Shown piece after piece: positions 27,372 to 36,181 of a stretch of DNA of 58,341 bases. The stretch's first letter is position 1, and each line of letters opens with the position of its first letter. Below the pieces are notes generated by a model. The model made no database searches. It saw nothing but the letters and a program-made list of their open reading frames with translations, and was not told the origin of the DNA. Position numbers and translations under genes: made by a program. The stretch spans positions 1-58,341 of the forward strand of contig JAHDWP010000020.1 in assembly GCA_023382715.1 (NCBI GenBank). The letters are read 5' to 3'. This DNA comes from Anaerolineae bacterium (GTDB lineage Bacteria; Chloroflexota; Anaerolineae; Aggregatilineales; Aggregatilineaceae).

Positions 27372-27737
27372 TCAGCGCAAATAGTGCTTGAGCTTGCTGG
27401 TCAGCTCGCGCATGTCAACCGGCTTGGACACGTAGTCATCGCAGCCCGCCCGCAGCGCCTCTTCGCGGTCGCCGACCATCGCGTGGGCGGTCAGGGCGAT
27501 GATCGGAATGCGCGCCAGGGCCGCGTCCTGCTTGAGTTGGCGCGTCAGCGACCAGCCGTCCATCCCGGGCAGCGACAGGTCCATCAGGATCAGGTCGGGC
27601 TTTTCGGCCTGAGCCAGCGCCAGGCCCTGCACGCCGTTCTCGGCGACGAGCACGCTATAGGCCAGCGACTGCAACAGGTCGGTGAGCAGGATACGGCTGT
27701 CCTGGTTGTCCTCAACTATGAGAATACGCCTGGTCAT
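27372..27737 (-). CDS. Single-domain response regulator (CheY/DivK-like)
   Basis: A 121-residue receiver with nothing attached. Acidic pair in ILIVEDNQD, phosphoacceptor Asp in LILMDLSLPGMDG, Thr in IIALTAHAM and Lys in YVSKPVD are all present. It precedes the receiver-cyclase gene with a gap of about 50 bases and is probably in the same operon. No histidine kinase is in the window. Confidence 0.93.
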   Translation of the reverse strand: MTRRILIVEDNQDSRILLTDLLQSLAYSVLVAENGVQGLALAQAEKPDLILMDLSLPGMDGWSLTRQLKQDAALARIPIIALTAHAMVGDREEALRAGCDDYVSKPVDMRELTSKLKHYLR

Positions 27738-28041
27738 ACTGATTGGGCCGCGAGGCTCTTTCTGCTCCCTTCTTCTCCGCCGGGGCGCTGTCGCGCACAG
27801 AGGACATGATAGTGGAATCTTAGCCTATTATGGGCTGCGGCGCATGTAGTGAGTGGGGGGGTGATCAGCCGTCAGCCGTCAGCGATCAGGCGCGGGGCGG
27901 CGGCAGGAGCGCGCGCGAGGCCCGGCACTGCCGCATGCCCGCAGAACTTGCGCCATCCACCGCCCTGCGCTACAGTCCGCAGCGAATTCAATCCCCATAG
28001 GCACACACTCATCACCCGATCAAAACACGAGGAACACACCC
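27738..28041. other. Divergent intergenic region
   Basis: Between the receiver and the phosphoglucomutase. It contains a short GATCAGCCGTCAGCCGTCAG repeat (about 27862-27888) and must hold the promoters of both divergent units. No sure -35/-10 pair was seen for either. GAGGAACACACCC precedes the mutase ATG. Confidence 0.5.
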
Positions 28042-29490
28042 ATGAGCATCGCTTTTGGCACTGACGGCTGGCGCGCCGTCATCGCCGACACCTTCACCTT
28101 CGGCAATCTGCGCCGCGTGGCCCAGGCCGTCGCCGACTACGTGCGCCAGGAGATGGCCACCAACGGCGACCACGCCGCGCCCGAAGTCGTGGTCGGCTTC
28201 GACACGCGCTTCCTGTCCGACCGCTTCGCCGTCGAGACGGCCCGCGTGCTGGCGGCCAACGGCATCATCACCTGGCTGGCGCGCACCGACGCCCCCACCC
28301 CGGCCATCAGCTACAACATCCTGTACAAGAAGGCAGCCGCCGGAGTGGTGATCACCGCGTCGCACAACCCCCCGCGCTACAGCGGCTTCAAGCTCAAGGC
28401 GGCCTACGGCGGCTCGGCCCTGCCGGAACAGTGCGCTGAGGTTGAGCGCTTCCTGGTGCTGGCCGAGCGCGAAGGGCGCGGCCCCAACCTGATGGACTAC
28501 GAGCGCGCCGTTGACGAAGGGCTGATCCGCCGCTTCAACCCCACCAACACCTACTACGAACACCTGGAAACGCTGGTAGACATTGACAAGATCTCGCAGG
28601 GCGAGCTGTCCATCGTCGCCGACCCGATGTACGGCTCCGGGCGCACGGCGATTCGCTCGATTCTGTCGCGCACACGCTGCAAGGTGCACGAGATTCGCGG
28701 CGAGATGAACCCCGGCTTCGGCGGCATCCACCCGGAGCCGATCCGCAAATACCTGGATATGATGGCCGCGACGATCAACAACCTGCACGCCGATGTGGGC
28801 ATCGCCACCGATGGCGACGCCGACCGCGTGGGGGCGATGGACGGCGACGGCACCTTCGTGGACCCGCACACGATCATGTCGCTGGCCCTGCACTACCTGG
28901 CCGACAAGCGTGGCTGGACGGGCGACGTGGTCAAGACGGTGAGCACGACGATGATGATCAACCGCATCGCCGCCCAGCACGGCCTGACCGTACACGAGAC
29001 GCCGGTCGGCTTCAACCACATCGCCGACCACATGCTGCACGGCGACGTGCTGATCGGCGGCGAGGAGTCCGGCGGGATCAGCATCAAGGGGCACATCCCC
29101 GAAGGCGACGGGATTCTGATGGGGCTGCTGCTGCTGGAGATCATGGCCGACGCCAAAGCGCCGCTGCGAGAGGTCGTGGCCGACTTGCAGCGCACGTTCG
29201 GCCCGACTTGCTACGAGCGCACCGACTTCGCCCTGAAGAAGCCCGTGCCCAAGCGCGAGATGGTCGCGCGGCTGCAAGCCGCCGCGCCCGGCAGCATGGC
29301 CGGCCAGACGGTGCGCGAGGTGCTGACCTTCGACGGGATCAAGTTCGTGCTGGCCGACGATAGCTGGCTGCTGATCCGGCCCAGCGGCACCGAGCCGGTG
29401 CTGCGCGTCTACGCCGAGGCGCGCGACGCAGAGATGGTGCGGGCGCTGCTGGCCGCTGGCCGCGCCATGAGCGGCCTCGAAGAGCACTAG
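28042..29490 (+). CDS. Phosphoglucomutase/phosphomannomutase family protein
   Basis: A 482-residue alpha-D-phosphohexomutase. FGTDGWRAVIAD opens the chain; the phosphoserine loop is ITASHNPPRYSGFK, the metal loop ATDGDADRVG, the sugar loop GGEESGGIS and the phosphate-binding loop RPSGTEPVLR. All four family motifs are intact. It should interconvert glucose or mannose 1- and 6-phosphates for nucleotide-sugar synthesis, which suits the sugar epimerases elsewhere in the window; substrate choice cannot be read from the sequence. Confidence 0.93.
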   Translation: MSIAFGTDGWRAVIADTFTFGNLRRVAQAVADYVRQEMATNGDHAAPEVVVGFDTRFLSDRFAVETARVLAANGIITWLARTDAPTPAISYNILYKKAAAGVVITASHNPPRYSGFKLKAAYGGSALPEQCAEVERFLVLAEREGRGPNLMDYERAVDEGLIRRFNPTNTYYEHLETLVDIDKISQGELSIVADPMYGSGRTAIRSILSRTRCKVHEIRGEMNPGFGGIHPEPIRKYLDMMAATINNLHADVGIATDGDADRVGAMDGDGTFVDPHTIMSLALHYLADKRGWTGDVVKTVSTTMMINRIAAQHGLTVHETPVGFNHIADHMLHGDVLIGGEESGGISIKGHIPEGDGILMGLLLLEIMADAKAPLREVVADLQRTFGPTCYERTDFALKKPVPKREMVARLQAAAPGSMAGQTVREVLTFDGIKFVLADDSWLLIRPSGTEPVLRVYAEARDAEMVRALLAAGRAMSGLEEH

Positions 29491-29505
29491 GGGGCGAGAA
29501 AAATG

Positions 29506-29640
29506 AGACTTCCGAAGCCTGCGGAGACTTCGGAAGTCCGCTGCGGCAGAAGGCCCTGCCCTCTGGCCGCCACCCGTAGGGGTGCTGCTCTGCTGCGGCC
29601 CCGTCGGGGCGTATCGCAATACGCCCCGACGATTCCCGCT
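29506..29640. repeat. Palindrome and repeat cluster at the end of the phage block
   Basis: A GACTTCCGAAG palindrome with a variant loop (29506-29539), then a reverse copy of the CTGCTCTGCTGC repeat and a GGGGCGTATCGCAATACGCC palindrome (about 29605-29628). It marks the boundary between the phosphoglucomutase and the phage-type genes. Confidence 0.7.
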
Positions 29641-29647
29641 GCGTGCT

Positions 29648-29977
29648 CTATGCCTGTCGCGCCGCCTCGCCATCCTCCCCCAGCGCGCGATCCAGCCCCG
29701 CCGCCAGCGCCGTCAAAAAGGCAGGCAGGAACGCCGCCCATACCCCCGGCGGCACCGCCGTCAGCCGGGCAAGCTGGACGATCAGCGGGTCCGCTGGCTC
29801 GTCCAGCGCAGCGATCACTTCGGCGCGGTGCCCGCGCAGCGCCCGCCACAAGGCCCGCGCCTGCTCCGTCACCCGCGCCCCCGCCCACAGCGAGGCTGCG
29901 ACCAGGGCCAGCGTGCCGAGCAGCGCGCCCAGCAGCCGCCACACGTCGAGCATTCCCCCGGCGATCCAGGCGTCCAT
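29648..29977 (-). CDS. Small membrane protein at the end of the phage module, holin-like
   Basis: A 109-residue protein with a strong hydrophobic segment near the N-terminus (RLLGALLGTLALVAASLWAG) and a second near the C-terminus (VWAAFLPAFLTALAAGL), with a charged middle. Size, topology and position at the downstream end of the phage cluster resemble a holin, but there is no endolysin next to it and no family motif. The ATG follows AAGGGAGAG. An alternative is any small two-helix membrane protein. Confidence 0.5.
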   Translation of the reverse strand: MDAWIAGGMLDVWRLLGALLGTLALVAASLWAGARVTEQARALWRALRGHRAEVIAALDEPADPLIVQLARLTAVPPGVWAAFLPAFLTALAAGLDRALGEDGEAARQA

Positions 29978-30041
29978 GCATCTCTCCCTTCTGTGCGCTA
30001 TGCCCTGAGTGATTTCGGATTGCGCATTGCGCATTGCGCAA

Positions 30042-30386
30042 TTACAGAACCGCCAGGCCCAGCTCGCCCGCCAGCAAGCGCAGCAGCGCATCCTTGTCAG
30101 CGGGCGACCACTGCGCCCAGGGCTTGCGCAATGCCTCCAGCGCTGCCCCCCGCTCGCGCTCCACCTGCTGGTCGGCGGTCAGCCGGCCTGCGTCGTGCCC
30201 GGCGACGATCTGCCCCGCCAGCTTGCGCTCGTCGGATGTAGTGGAATCGAGCAGGTGGACGCGCACGCCGCGCCCATTGCCGCTCAGCCCGACCAGTTTC
30301 CCGCCGAGCGCCGCCGTCAGTTCCTGGTGCAGCAGGGACAGGTTCACCGTCTCCCGCTCGAACGCCAGATCGATCATGCCCGCCAT
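30042..30386 (-). CDS. Small phage-module protein, unknown
   Basis: A 114-residue soluble protein (MAGMIDLAFERETVNLSLLH, ending LLRLLAGELGLAVL). Its ATG overlaps the stop of the preceding fibre-like gene as TGATG, so it is translated with it. I do not recognise a family. Position suggests a tail-associated accessory protein. Confidence 0.6.
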   Translation of the reverse strand: MAGMIDLAFERETVNLSLLHQELTAALGGKLVGLSGNGRGVRVHLLDSTTSDERKLAGQIVAGHDAGRLTADQQVERERGAALEALRKPWAQWSPADKDALLRLLAGELGLAVL

Positions 30387-30916
30387 CAGCTCACCTCCCG
30401 CGCCACCAGCACCGCCGGCACCTCGTTGACATCGTCCAGATCGCTCGCGTCGGCGTGCAGCGAGACCGTGCCAGCGTTGGTCTTCCACAGCAGCTCGAAC
30501 GTGTGCTCGCCCGCATCCAGCCCGGCGATGACCAGCGGCCCCAGGTTGACGACCTCGCCGGTAGTCGTGCCCAGGCGGTGATTGAGCAGCCCGCCAGCGT
30601 AGTCCGCCCCGACGCGCCCCGTCCCGTCCACGCGAATGTCCAGCCCGACACGCCGCCCCGCCTGGTCAGCGTGAAAGACGCCCCAGAACCAGACCAGCAC
30701 ATCGCCGCCGTTAGTGGTCAGCGTCGCCTTGAGATTCGTGCTGTCTACGGCCACGAAGCTGGTCGAAGTCGTGCTGTAGGCGGCCCCGTTGTCGCGGACG
30801 ATGGCCTGCGACGGCGGGGCCTTGAGCGCGTTCAGGTTATCGCGCAGGTGCGTGTTGAAGTTCGCTGCCGTCAGCAGCTCGTCCACCTGCCAGGTCTTGG
30901 GTGTCGTCCAACTCAT
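30386..30916 (-). CDS. Phage tail/fibre-like protein
   Basis: A 176-residue protein that opens with SWTTPKTWQVDELLTAANFN then THLRDNLN, a start common in tail-tip or fibre proteins of siphophages and their prophages. The rest is beta-rich (TTSTSFVAVDSTNLKATLTT), as expected for a particle-surface domain. The ATG overlaps the stop of the minor-tail gene by four bases, and its own stop overlaps the next start. Confidence 0.6.
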   Translation of the reverse strand: MSWTTPKTWQVDELLTAANFNTHLRDNLNALKAPPSQAIVRDNGAAYSTTSTSFVAVDSTNLKATLTTNGGDVLVWFWGVFHADQAGRRVGLDIRVDGTGRVGADYAGGLLNHRLGTTTGEVVNLGPLVIAGLDAGEHTFELLWKTNAGTVSLHADASDLDDVNEVPAVLVAREVS

Positions 30917-32400
30917 AGTCCCAGCCTCGTTGTGCTCCCCAGCTCAGCGTATCCGGCGCGATCCAGCAGGGCGTAGCGGCGCTCATCGGCGCGCTCCAGG
31001 TGCAGCGTCACCGCAAAGCCGTCCGCCGCCAGCTCGTACTCGACGGCATAGACCCAGTGCGCCGTCGCGTCCAACCCCGACGCGGCATCAGAGACGATCA
31101 CCTTGTCCATCAGCTCCACGCCGAAGATGCTCGCTCCGCCGATCTGTGCCCGGTCGCGGACGCGCAGCCGCGTGGCAACCAGGGTGGGCGTCTTGAAGCG
31201 CCCGATCAGGTACTCGGCATACGCCTGCCCGAAGACGGGATCGGGCTGCATGGGCAGGTCGAGCGCCAGCGCCCGCTTCTCGAAGCTCGCCTGGCTGTCG
31301 GCGTCGCCCACGTCCAGGGTGATCGGGTCGTAGACGCGGATCGGCTTGCCGCGCACCTGCAGGCGCGTGACGTACAGCGGGCCGATGGCCGTATTGGTCA
31401 GCGTGATCGCCGCGCGCGTCGCCTCGATCTCCGCGCTCAGCGCGAAGCGCGGGCTGGCGGTGTAGTTGTAGCCGGAACCGTCGGCCCGATCGCTGACCGC
31501 ATAATCGGTCGTCGCGACGGGCGCGAGCACATCCAGCGCGCCGATGCGCACCCCGTTCTCATCGTGGAACGGCGCGTAGAGGGTGCGCGTCTGCCCCGGC
31601 GCGATTCGCAGCACGGTGCGCGCCGTCCACAACACTTGCAGGCTGCCCACCGTCTCGACCGGGTAGATGGTCACCTGGGCGTGGTTGATCACCCCCTCGG
31701 CGTCGAGGGCCACATCCAGCGCGTCGAGCGGGGCCGCGCTCGCCCCCGTCCCGATAGTCAGCGCTGCGCTCACCGACGGGTCCTGTCCCTGGCGGCGCGA
31801 CCAGAAAGTGACCGCCCCGGCGCGCGCCACCCAGAAACGCCCGTAGACCGCCCGGCAGATATCCGCCAGCGCGTCGAGGACGGTGATGCTCTCCGGCTCC
31901 CACGAGCGCCCGTAGTGGGCCAGGGAGTCGCCGTTGTCGGCCACATGCAGCGCGGGCGGTGTGTAGACGGCGTTCACCAGGTCGCTCACCGCCTCGTCAA
32001 CGGGCATCGCGGCGGCGTGCGGCACGCTGACACGGGCGCGGGCCAGGCGAGCGATGCCGTCGGCGCAGGTGATCGTCACCAGGCCAGGCCAGGCCCCCGC
32101 CTCCGGCGCGATACGCGCGATCGTCCCGCAAAAGAGCGTCCAGGTGTCGCCACCCTCGCTCGCGCGGACGCGCACCGCCCGCCCCGGCAGCAGCTTCCCC
32201 GCCAGCGGCGACGCGGCATTGCCCGGCGAAAAGCGGCGGTCGCGGTTGTCGAGCGTCAGCGCGCAGACCCCCGGCGCGGCAACCGGCTCCCGCGCCCGCG
32301 CGAACCCGGTCCGCGTGCGCACCCGCCGGACGCGCGCTGTCTCGTCGCTCCAGGTGCCATTCGCAAGCCAGTCCACTTCGACGGTGAAGGTGACAGTCAT
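30913..32400 (-). CDS. Minor tail (tail-tip) protein
   Basis: A 495-residue protein. The N-terminal CALTLDNRDRRFSPGNAASP then LAGKLLPGRAVRV segment is the signature of minor tail proteins of many siphophages, usually encoded after the tape measure. It should belong to the tail tip or baseplate hub. AAGGAGGG lies six bases before the ATG at 32400. The next gene overlaps by ATGA. In a normal siphophage the major tail and tape-measure genes would lie between this gene and the terminator-like gene upstream; here there are only 132 bases. Confidence 0.75.
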   Translation of the reverse strand: MTVTFTVEVDWLANGTWSDETARVRRVRTRTGFARAREPVAAPGVCALTLDNRDRRFSPGNAASPLAGKLLPGRAVRVRASEGGDTWTLFCGTIARIAPEAGAWPGLVTITCADGIARLARARVSVPHAAAMPVDEAVSDLVNAVYTPPALHVADNGDSLAHYGRSWEPESITVLDALADICRAVYGRFWVARAGAVTFWSRRQGQDPSVSAALTIGTGASAAPLDALDVALDAEGVINHAQVTIYPVETVGSLQVLWTARTVLRIAPGQTRTLYAPFHDENGVRIGALDVLAPVATTDYAVSDRADGSGYNYTASPRFALSAEIEATRAAITLTNTAIGPLYVTRLQVRGKPIRVYDPITLDVGDADSQASFEKRALALDLPMQPDPVFGQAYAEYLIGRFKTPTLVATRLRVRDRAQIGGASIFGVELMDKVIVSDAASGLDATAHWVYAVEYELAADGFAVTLHLERADERRYALLDRAGYAELGSTTRLGL

Positions 32401-32532
32401 GCGCCCTCCTTTCGGTTGATGGTGATTAGTTGTTGGTGATTGGTTCTTGATGTCCGGTTCCTGGCGGCATGGGTCTCTGCGGATAGCCACCTCTCAGGAA
32501 CCAAAAACCAACAACCAGAAACCAATCACCGC
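32401..32532. repeat. Repeat-filled gap where tail genes would be expected
   Basis: The gap consists of GATTAGTTGTTGGTGATTGG-type units and inverted copies of GTTCTTGATGTCCGGTTCCT-like sequence (CAGGAACCAAAAACCAACAA). It separates the tail-terminator-like gene from the minor-tail gene, precisely where major tail protein, chaperones and tape measure lie in siphophages. Confidence 0.6.
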
Positions 32533-32970
32533 TCACCCCACATGCAGCGTCCACGTGTGCGTGAAGACCGCGCCGTGATAGTCCGCCCCGCCGAAGGGCA
32601 CGACTCCCGCCCGCACCGCGCAGCGCAGCGGGACGGCCAGCGCCCCGCCCAGCGTGGGGTCGGCGGCCAGCGCCTCGGCGTAAGCGTCAATCGCCGCTGC
32701 CAGCGCCGGCAGTGCCCCGCGCGGCCCAGCCCCGCCCGGCAGCGGGGCCAGCAGCAGCACATGGGCCATCGTCACGGTCAGCCGCCCGTCGCCCGCGCTG
32801 AACCCGCTCGGCTCCAGCCCCGCCGACTCGCCGCCCAGCTCCGGCACGACGATCAGCGCGGGAAGCTGCGCCCGCGTCAGTGCGCCGGGCGTCTCGTCCA
32901 GGGCGAAAGAGGTCACCCCGCCCACTGTCAGCGCGGCCAGCCTGGCCAGCGCCGTGCTCAGCGTGCTCAT
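32533..32970 (-). CDS. Tail-terminator-like phage protein
   Basis: A 145-residue protein (MSTLSTALARLAALTVGGVT, ending FTHTWTLHVG). Order after the connector, size, and the alternating strands with a long helix (LPALAAAIDAYAEALAADPT) resemble tail-terminator/completion proteins (gpU or HK97 gp10 type). The call rests on position and size. A GGAGGGAG ribosome site precedes the start; the connector gene ends 18 bases upstream. Confidence 0.55.
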   Translation of the reverse strand: MSTLSTALARLAALTVGGVTSFALDETPGALTRAQLPALIVVPELGGESAGLEPSGFSAGDGRLTVTMAHVLLLAPLPGGAGPRGALPALAAAIDAYAEALAADPTLGGALAVPLRCAVRAGVVPFGGADYHGAVFTHTWTLHVG

Positions 32971-32988
32971 CAGACTCCCTCCTCCCCC

Positions 32989-33810
32989 TCACACCACGCG
33001 CACGCGGACCAGCGGCTCCAGAATCTGGCGCACGTCGTCGGGCAGCGCCGGCGGGACGATCACCTCGCCGCGCAGCCCGCCCGTCCGCTGGACAAAGCCC
33101 GCGTCCGGCTGCTTATAGAGCCAGTGCGTCACGCGCAGGCACGCCTGGCACACCTCCTCCGGCGGCGCGTAGAGGGCGATGGCCGCGCCCTGGGCATGGC
33201 TGGCCGCCGCCGTGCCGTTGGCCCCGCGCGTGACGGTCAGCGTATTGGTCAGCGCGTGCACGGCCAGGGCGTGCAGGTACTCCTCGCCGACGCGCAGAAG
33301 CTGCCCGACGGCAAAGCCCGCCCCGTCCGCGTCGCTCACCGTCAGCACTACGGCGTCAGCGGCCAGCGGATCATCCCCCACACTGTCGCCGGAATCCTGC
33401 CAGGCTTCTGCCCAGGCGGGGTGATAGCCCCACGTCCCTTCGACGGCGATGGCCCCCAGCGGATCGCCGCGGTGCACGAACGCGGTGCGCGTCCGATCGA
33501 GCAGCAGGCCGGCGCTCACGGCCTCGTTGGCTGGCTCCAGGTGCACGGCCTCGAGCGGGATGGCGCTGCCGTCGCCGTTGGTCAGGCTGTGCAGCGCCAG
33601 CAGGTCGGCGCCGAGCAGCAGACGAAACGGATCGCTCGCCGTGTAGCGGCGCGTCGCCCGTTGCGGGTAAAAGCGCCGTCCGGCGTAGCCCTCGATCAGC
33701 CGCGACGCCGCACCTAGCAGCATCAGCAGCAGGTCGTCGTCGCCGGTCTGGTCGGCGGCCAGCCCCAGGTAGCGCCGCGCCCCGTCGAGTGTTGCGTAGA
33801 GGTTGGTCAT
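32989..33810 (-). CDS. Phage head-tail connector (adaptor) protein
   Basis: A 273-residue protein. TNLYATLDGARRYLGLAADQ then TGDDDLLLMLLGAASRLIEG is the start of gp6/gp15-like head-tail adaptors, a helical bundle that sits below the portal. The C-terminal half is longer than usual and carries an inserted beta-rich piece (VLTVSDADGAGFAVGQLLRV). A C-terminal helix (EEVCQACLRVTHWLYKQPDA) resumes the adaptor pattern. The start at 33810 has GGAGG nearby; the longer open frame to 34029 reads through a repeat. Confidence 0.75.
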   Translation of the reverse strand: MTNLYATLDGARRYLGLAADQTGDDDLLLMLLGAASRLIEGYAGRRFYPQRATRRYTASDPFRLLLGADLLALHSLTNGDGSAIPLEAVHLEPANEAVSAGLLLDRTRTAFVHRGDPLGAIAVEGTWGYHPAWAEAWQDSGDSVGDDPLAADAVVLTVSDADGAGFAVGQLLRVGEEYLHALAVHALTNTLTVTRGANGTAAASHAQGAAIALYAPPEEVCQACLRVTHWLYKQPDAGFVQRTGGLRGEVIVPPALPDDVRQILEPLVRVRVV

Positions 33811-34210
33811 GTGTGCCTCCAGGAGTGCGTATATGGCCCTTGCTGCGCCCGGTGAGGCGCTGCTGTGCTGTGCCCGGCCTTGCAGAGAGGCCGTTTGAGA
33901 AGTCGTGCGCCTGTCTTTGCCCCCCGTCCCCGGCCCTTCCCCCACGAGGGGGGAAGGGAGCAGAGCGCCGGCCTTAAGCCCCTCCCTCCTTGTGGGGGAG
34001 GGGTTTGGGGTGGGGGGGACAGCGAGCACCTGCCGGCAGACTTCCGCCAGCCTGTGCTAGCCTTGCTGGGGGAAGGGGTCGGGGGATGGGGCTTTCGACA
34101 ACCGCCTGACAACCCGTTCGTGCACCCCGAATGCACCCCCCAGTTGCTTAAGTTGCGGCTCTCGCTACAATGGACTGTGCGTATCCCGCGCACCCGATCC
34201 GGAGCAAGGC
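33811..34210. repeat. Repeat block between connector and FHA gene
   Basis: Contains the TGCTGCGCCCGGTGAGGCGC repeat fragment (about 33840-33890) and a complete bipartite double-hairpin repeat (about 33918-34020), followed by CTTGCTGGGGGAAGGGGTCG-type sequence. A promoter for the FHA gene (TTGCTT 34144-34149, 16 bases, TACAAT 34166-34171) lies at its right end. Confidence 0.65.
34144..34171 (+). promoter_or_regulatory. Candidate promoter of the zinc-ribbon/FHA gene
   Basis: TTGCTT and TACAAT with a 16-base spacer, about 40 bases before the ATG at 34211. Confidence 0.5.
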
Positions 34211-34771
34211 ATGGCATCCGACTCTGCAATGCTGATCTGCCCACGCTGCGGGGCGCGCTACAGCGCCGAGAGAGAGGCCTGCCCCAATTGCACGCTAGCC
34301 TTGCTCCATGACGAGGCGAGCTACACCCGGCCCCTCAAGCGCTCGCCCACCCTGTTGTCTCAGCTTGACACAGCCAGCGAAGAGCTGACCCCACAGCACG
34401 TCGTGCTGCTGCAAGCTCTGCCGTCGGGCATGTGCATCACCCTGCCCCCCGATGCCGCCGTTATTCTGGGCCGTGCGCTGCGCGACGCCGCGCCGACGGA
34501 CTACCCGCTGGTCGCCCTGAACAAACTGGACGCTCAGCGGCACGGAGTCTCGCGGCAGCACTGCCTGATCAAGCGCCGCATCAGCGACCTGATCGTCAGC
34601 GATCTGGACAGCACCAACGGCACCTTCATCAACGAGCACCTGCTCGAACCGCATCGGCCCTATACGCTGGTACATGGCGACTGCCTCACCCTGGGGACGC
34701 TGCACCTGGTGGTGTTCTTCGGCGCTCTGGGCGAATCGCCGCTGCCTCCTTGCGCGGATTCTCCATGCTGA
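34211..34771 (+). CDS. Zinc-ribbon and FHA domain protein
   Basis: A 186-residue protein. Two CxxC pairs near the N-terminus (CPRCGARYSAEREACPNCT) form a zinc ribbon. Residues about 90-165 are a forkhead-associated domain: ILGRAL with the phosphopeptide-binding Arg, HGVSRQHCLI with Ser and His, then VSDLDSTNGTFIN. FHA domains bind phosphothreonine, so a partner of Ser/Thr kinases such as the one at 18.8 kb is likely. It is a host-type gene on the opposite strand, standing inside the row of phage genes. Confidence 0.87.
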   Translation: MASDSAMLICPRCGARYSAEREACPNCTLALLHDEASYTRPLKRSPTLLSQLDTASEELTPQHVVLLQALPSGMCITLPPDAAVILGRALRDAAPTDYPLVALNKLDAQRHGVSRQHCLIKRRISDLIVSDLDSTNGTFINEHLLEPHRPYTLVHGDCLTLGTLHLVVFFGALGESPLPPCADSPC

Positions 34772-34912
34772 ATGATCCAGCGCAGGGGGTATGAAGATAG
34801 ATCACTCGCTTCACTTCGCCCCCTGGCCTCGCTGCGCCCGGCCTGTCCCCCTCTCCGCGCGGGGGAGAGGGGGCAGTGAAGCGCGCCAGGCCGGGCGGGG
34901 GTGAGGACTCCT
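34772..34912. repeat. Hairpin repeat between FHA gene and capsid gene
   Basis: A CCCCCTCTCCGCGC / GGGGGAGAGGGGG hairpin with flanking GAAGCGCGCCAGGCCGGGCG and GGGGTGAGG (about 34840-34907), the same family as at 21-111 and 51075-51220. It may serve as a bidirectional terminator for the two convergent genes. Confidence 0.6.
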
Positions 34913-36181
34913 TTACACGGTGATGTTGTAGAGCAGGCTGGCCACGTGGTTGTCGAACGGGGCGAAGGCCAGGCGCACCGTCGCCACCATCTGGTAGGCG
35001 TCGTAGTACGGCAGGTAGTCCATCGTCGCCGCCACACGCCGCCGGTAGCCGACCACCCAGCCGGGCCGGTAGACGCATACCGCCTGACCCTTCGTGTTGC
35101 TGGTGGTGTTGGCCTTGCCGTCGGCCTGGGTCAGCGGCATCTCCGCGCTGACCAGCACCGGCACGCCGTCCACCTTGGCGATCTCGCCGGTGAGCACCGT
35201 CGCGTGCGGGCCGAACTTGTCCACCGTGGCCAGGTTGGCGTCGCTGAGCAGCTTGGCATACGTGCTGCCATCCACGATCCAGGCGCAGTCTTTGGGGCGC
35301 AGGGCGTAGCGCGACGGCATGAGGAAGCGCGCCGCACGCAGCAGGGCCACCGACGGCGCGCCGTTGGCGTCCTGAGCCTGGGTCGCCGTGGTGACCAGCG
35401 GCAGCTTGCGCAGCCCGTCGAAGACCAGGTACTTGGCCGTGGCTTCCGGCGCGGCGTTGTCGCTGTTGACATTGCCGGTCGCGCCGGTTTCCGTGTCGCC
35501 GTTGAGCAGCACATGGTCAATGGCGTCGGCCATCACGCGCAGCGCCTGCTCGCGGTAGAGCGGGATCAGCGGCAGCGCCGCATCCTCGACCAGCTCCGCC
35601 GAGAAGCCCACGCGCAGCGCCAGCTTTCTGGCGCTCAGCGTCACCTTGCCGCTGCCGATCTGGCTGTCCGGGATGGGGTTGCTCGCCCCCAGCGTCAGGT
35701 CGTCTTCGTCCTGCGTCTCCGGCACGTAGTAGACCGTCGGGTCAGTGCCGGAAATGGGCAGCTCGTAAGGGTTGGCTGGCATCTCGAAGGTGCGGAAGAG
35801 CGGCAGGATCACGTTCTCGGCGCGCGCCTTGCGCCACAGCTCGCTCGACCACACATCCGGCACCCACTCCGCCCCGTAGCCGCTCAGGCCGGTGTGCATC
35901 AGCTCGTCGGACTTGACCGGCAGATCGCGCACAGCCCCGGCGTCCAGCTCGCCGCGCTCGACGGCGCGATAGGTCTTGCTGGCCAGCTCGCGCATGAACG
36001 CCGCCGAGGGCGCCCACTGCCCGCTGCGGCTGAGCCAGGTGTGCATGAAGGCCATGTCCACCGCGTCCAGGCCGGCGTACTTGCTGCGCACCTCGATATT
36101 CGGCGTGGCTGCGCTCTGCGCCGCCGGCAGTCGTTTGATCGCGCCGCCGTTGGCGCTGCTGTCGTGCTCGTGAATCGTCAT
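34913..36181 (-). CDS. HK97-fold major capsid protein (internal start within fusion frame)
   Basis: Residues 189-610 of the longer frame form a 422-residue HK97-type major capsid protein. The N-arm is helical and the core shows typical stretches such as VTLSARKLALRVGFSAELVE, AIDHVLLNGD, and the C-terminal RPGWVVGYRRRVAATMDYLP. A very strong ribosome site (AAGGAGGGAGC) lies directly before an ATG at 36181 in the same frame, inside the protease coding sequence. The capsid can thus be made separately, in large amount, besides any fused form. Internal in-frame starts of this kind are known for scaffold genes in lambda-like phages. Confidence 0.8.
   Translation of the reverse strand: MTIHEHDSSANGGAIKRLPAAQSAATPNIEVRSKYAGLDAVDMAFMHTWLSRSGQWAPSAAFMRELASKTYRAVERGELDAGAVRDLPVKSDELMHTGLSGYGAEWVPDVWSSELWRKARAENVILPLFRTFEMPANPYELPISGTDPTVYYVPETQDEDDLTLGASNPIPDSQIGSGKVTLSARKLALRVGFSAELVEDAALPLIPLYREQALRVMADAIDHVLLNGDTETGATGNVNSDNAAPEATAKYLVFDGLRKLPLVTTATQAQDANGAPSVALLRAARFLMPSRYALRPKDCAWIVDGSTYAKLLSDANLATVDKFGPHATVLTGEIAKVDGVPVLVSAEMPLTQADGKANTTSNTKGQAVCVYRPGWVVGYRRRVAATMDYLPYYDAYQMVATVRLAFAPFDNHVASLLYNITV

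Noticed and set aside
28012-29673. 553-codon open frame opposite the phosphoglucomutase
   Set aside because: The plus-strand mutase has all four family motifs; the antisense reading is a shadow.
31000-32439. 479-codon plus-strand open frame opposite the minor tail gene
   Set aside because: Arg/His/Gln-rich shadow without ribosome site; the minus-strand gene has a strong ribosome site and a family signature.
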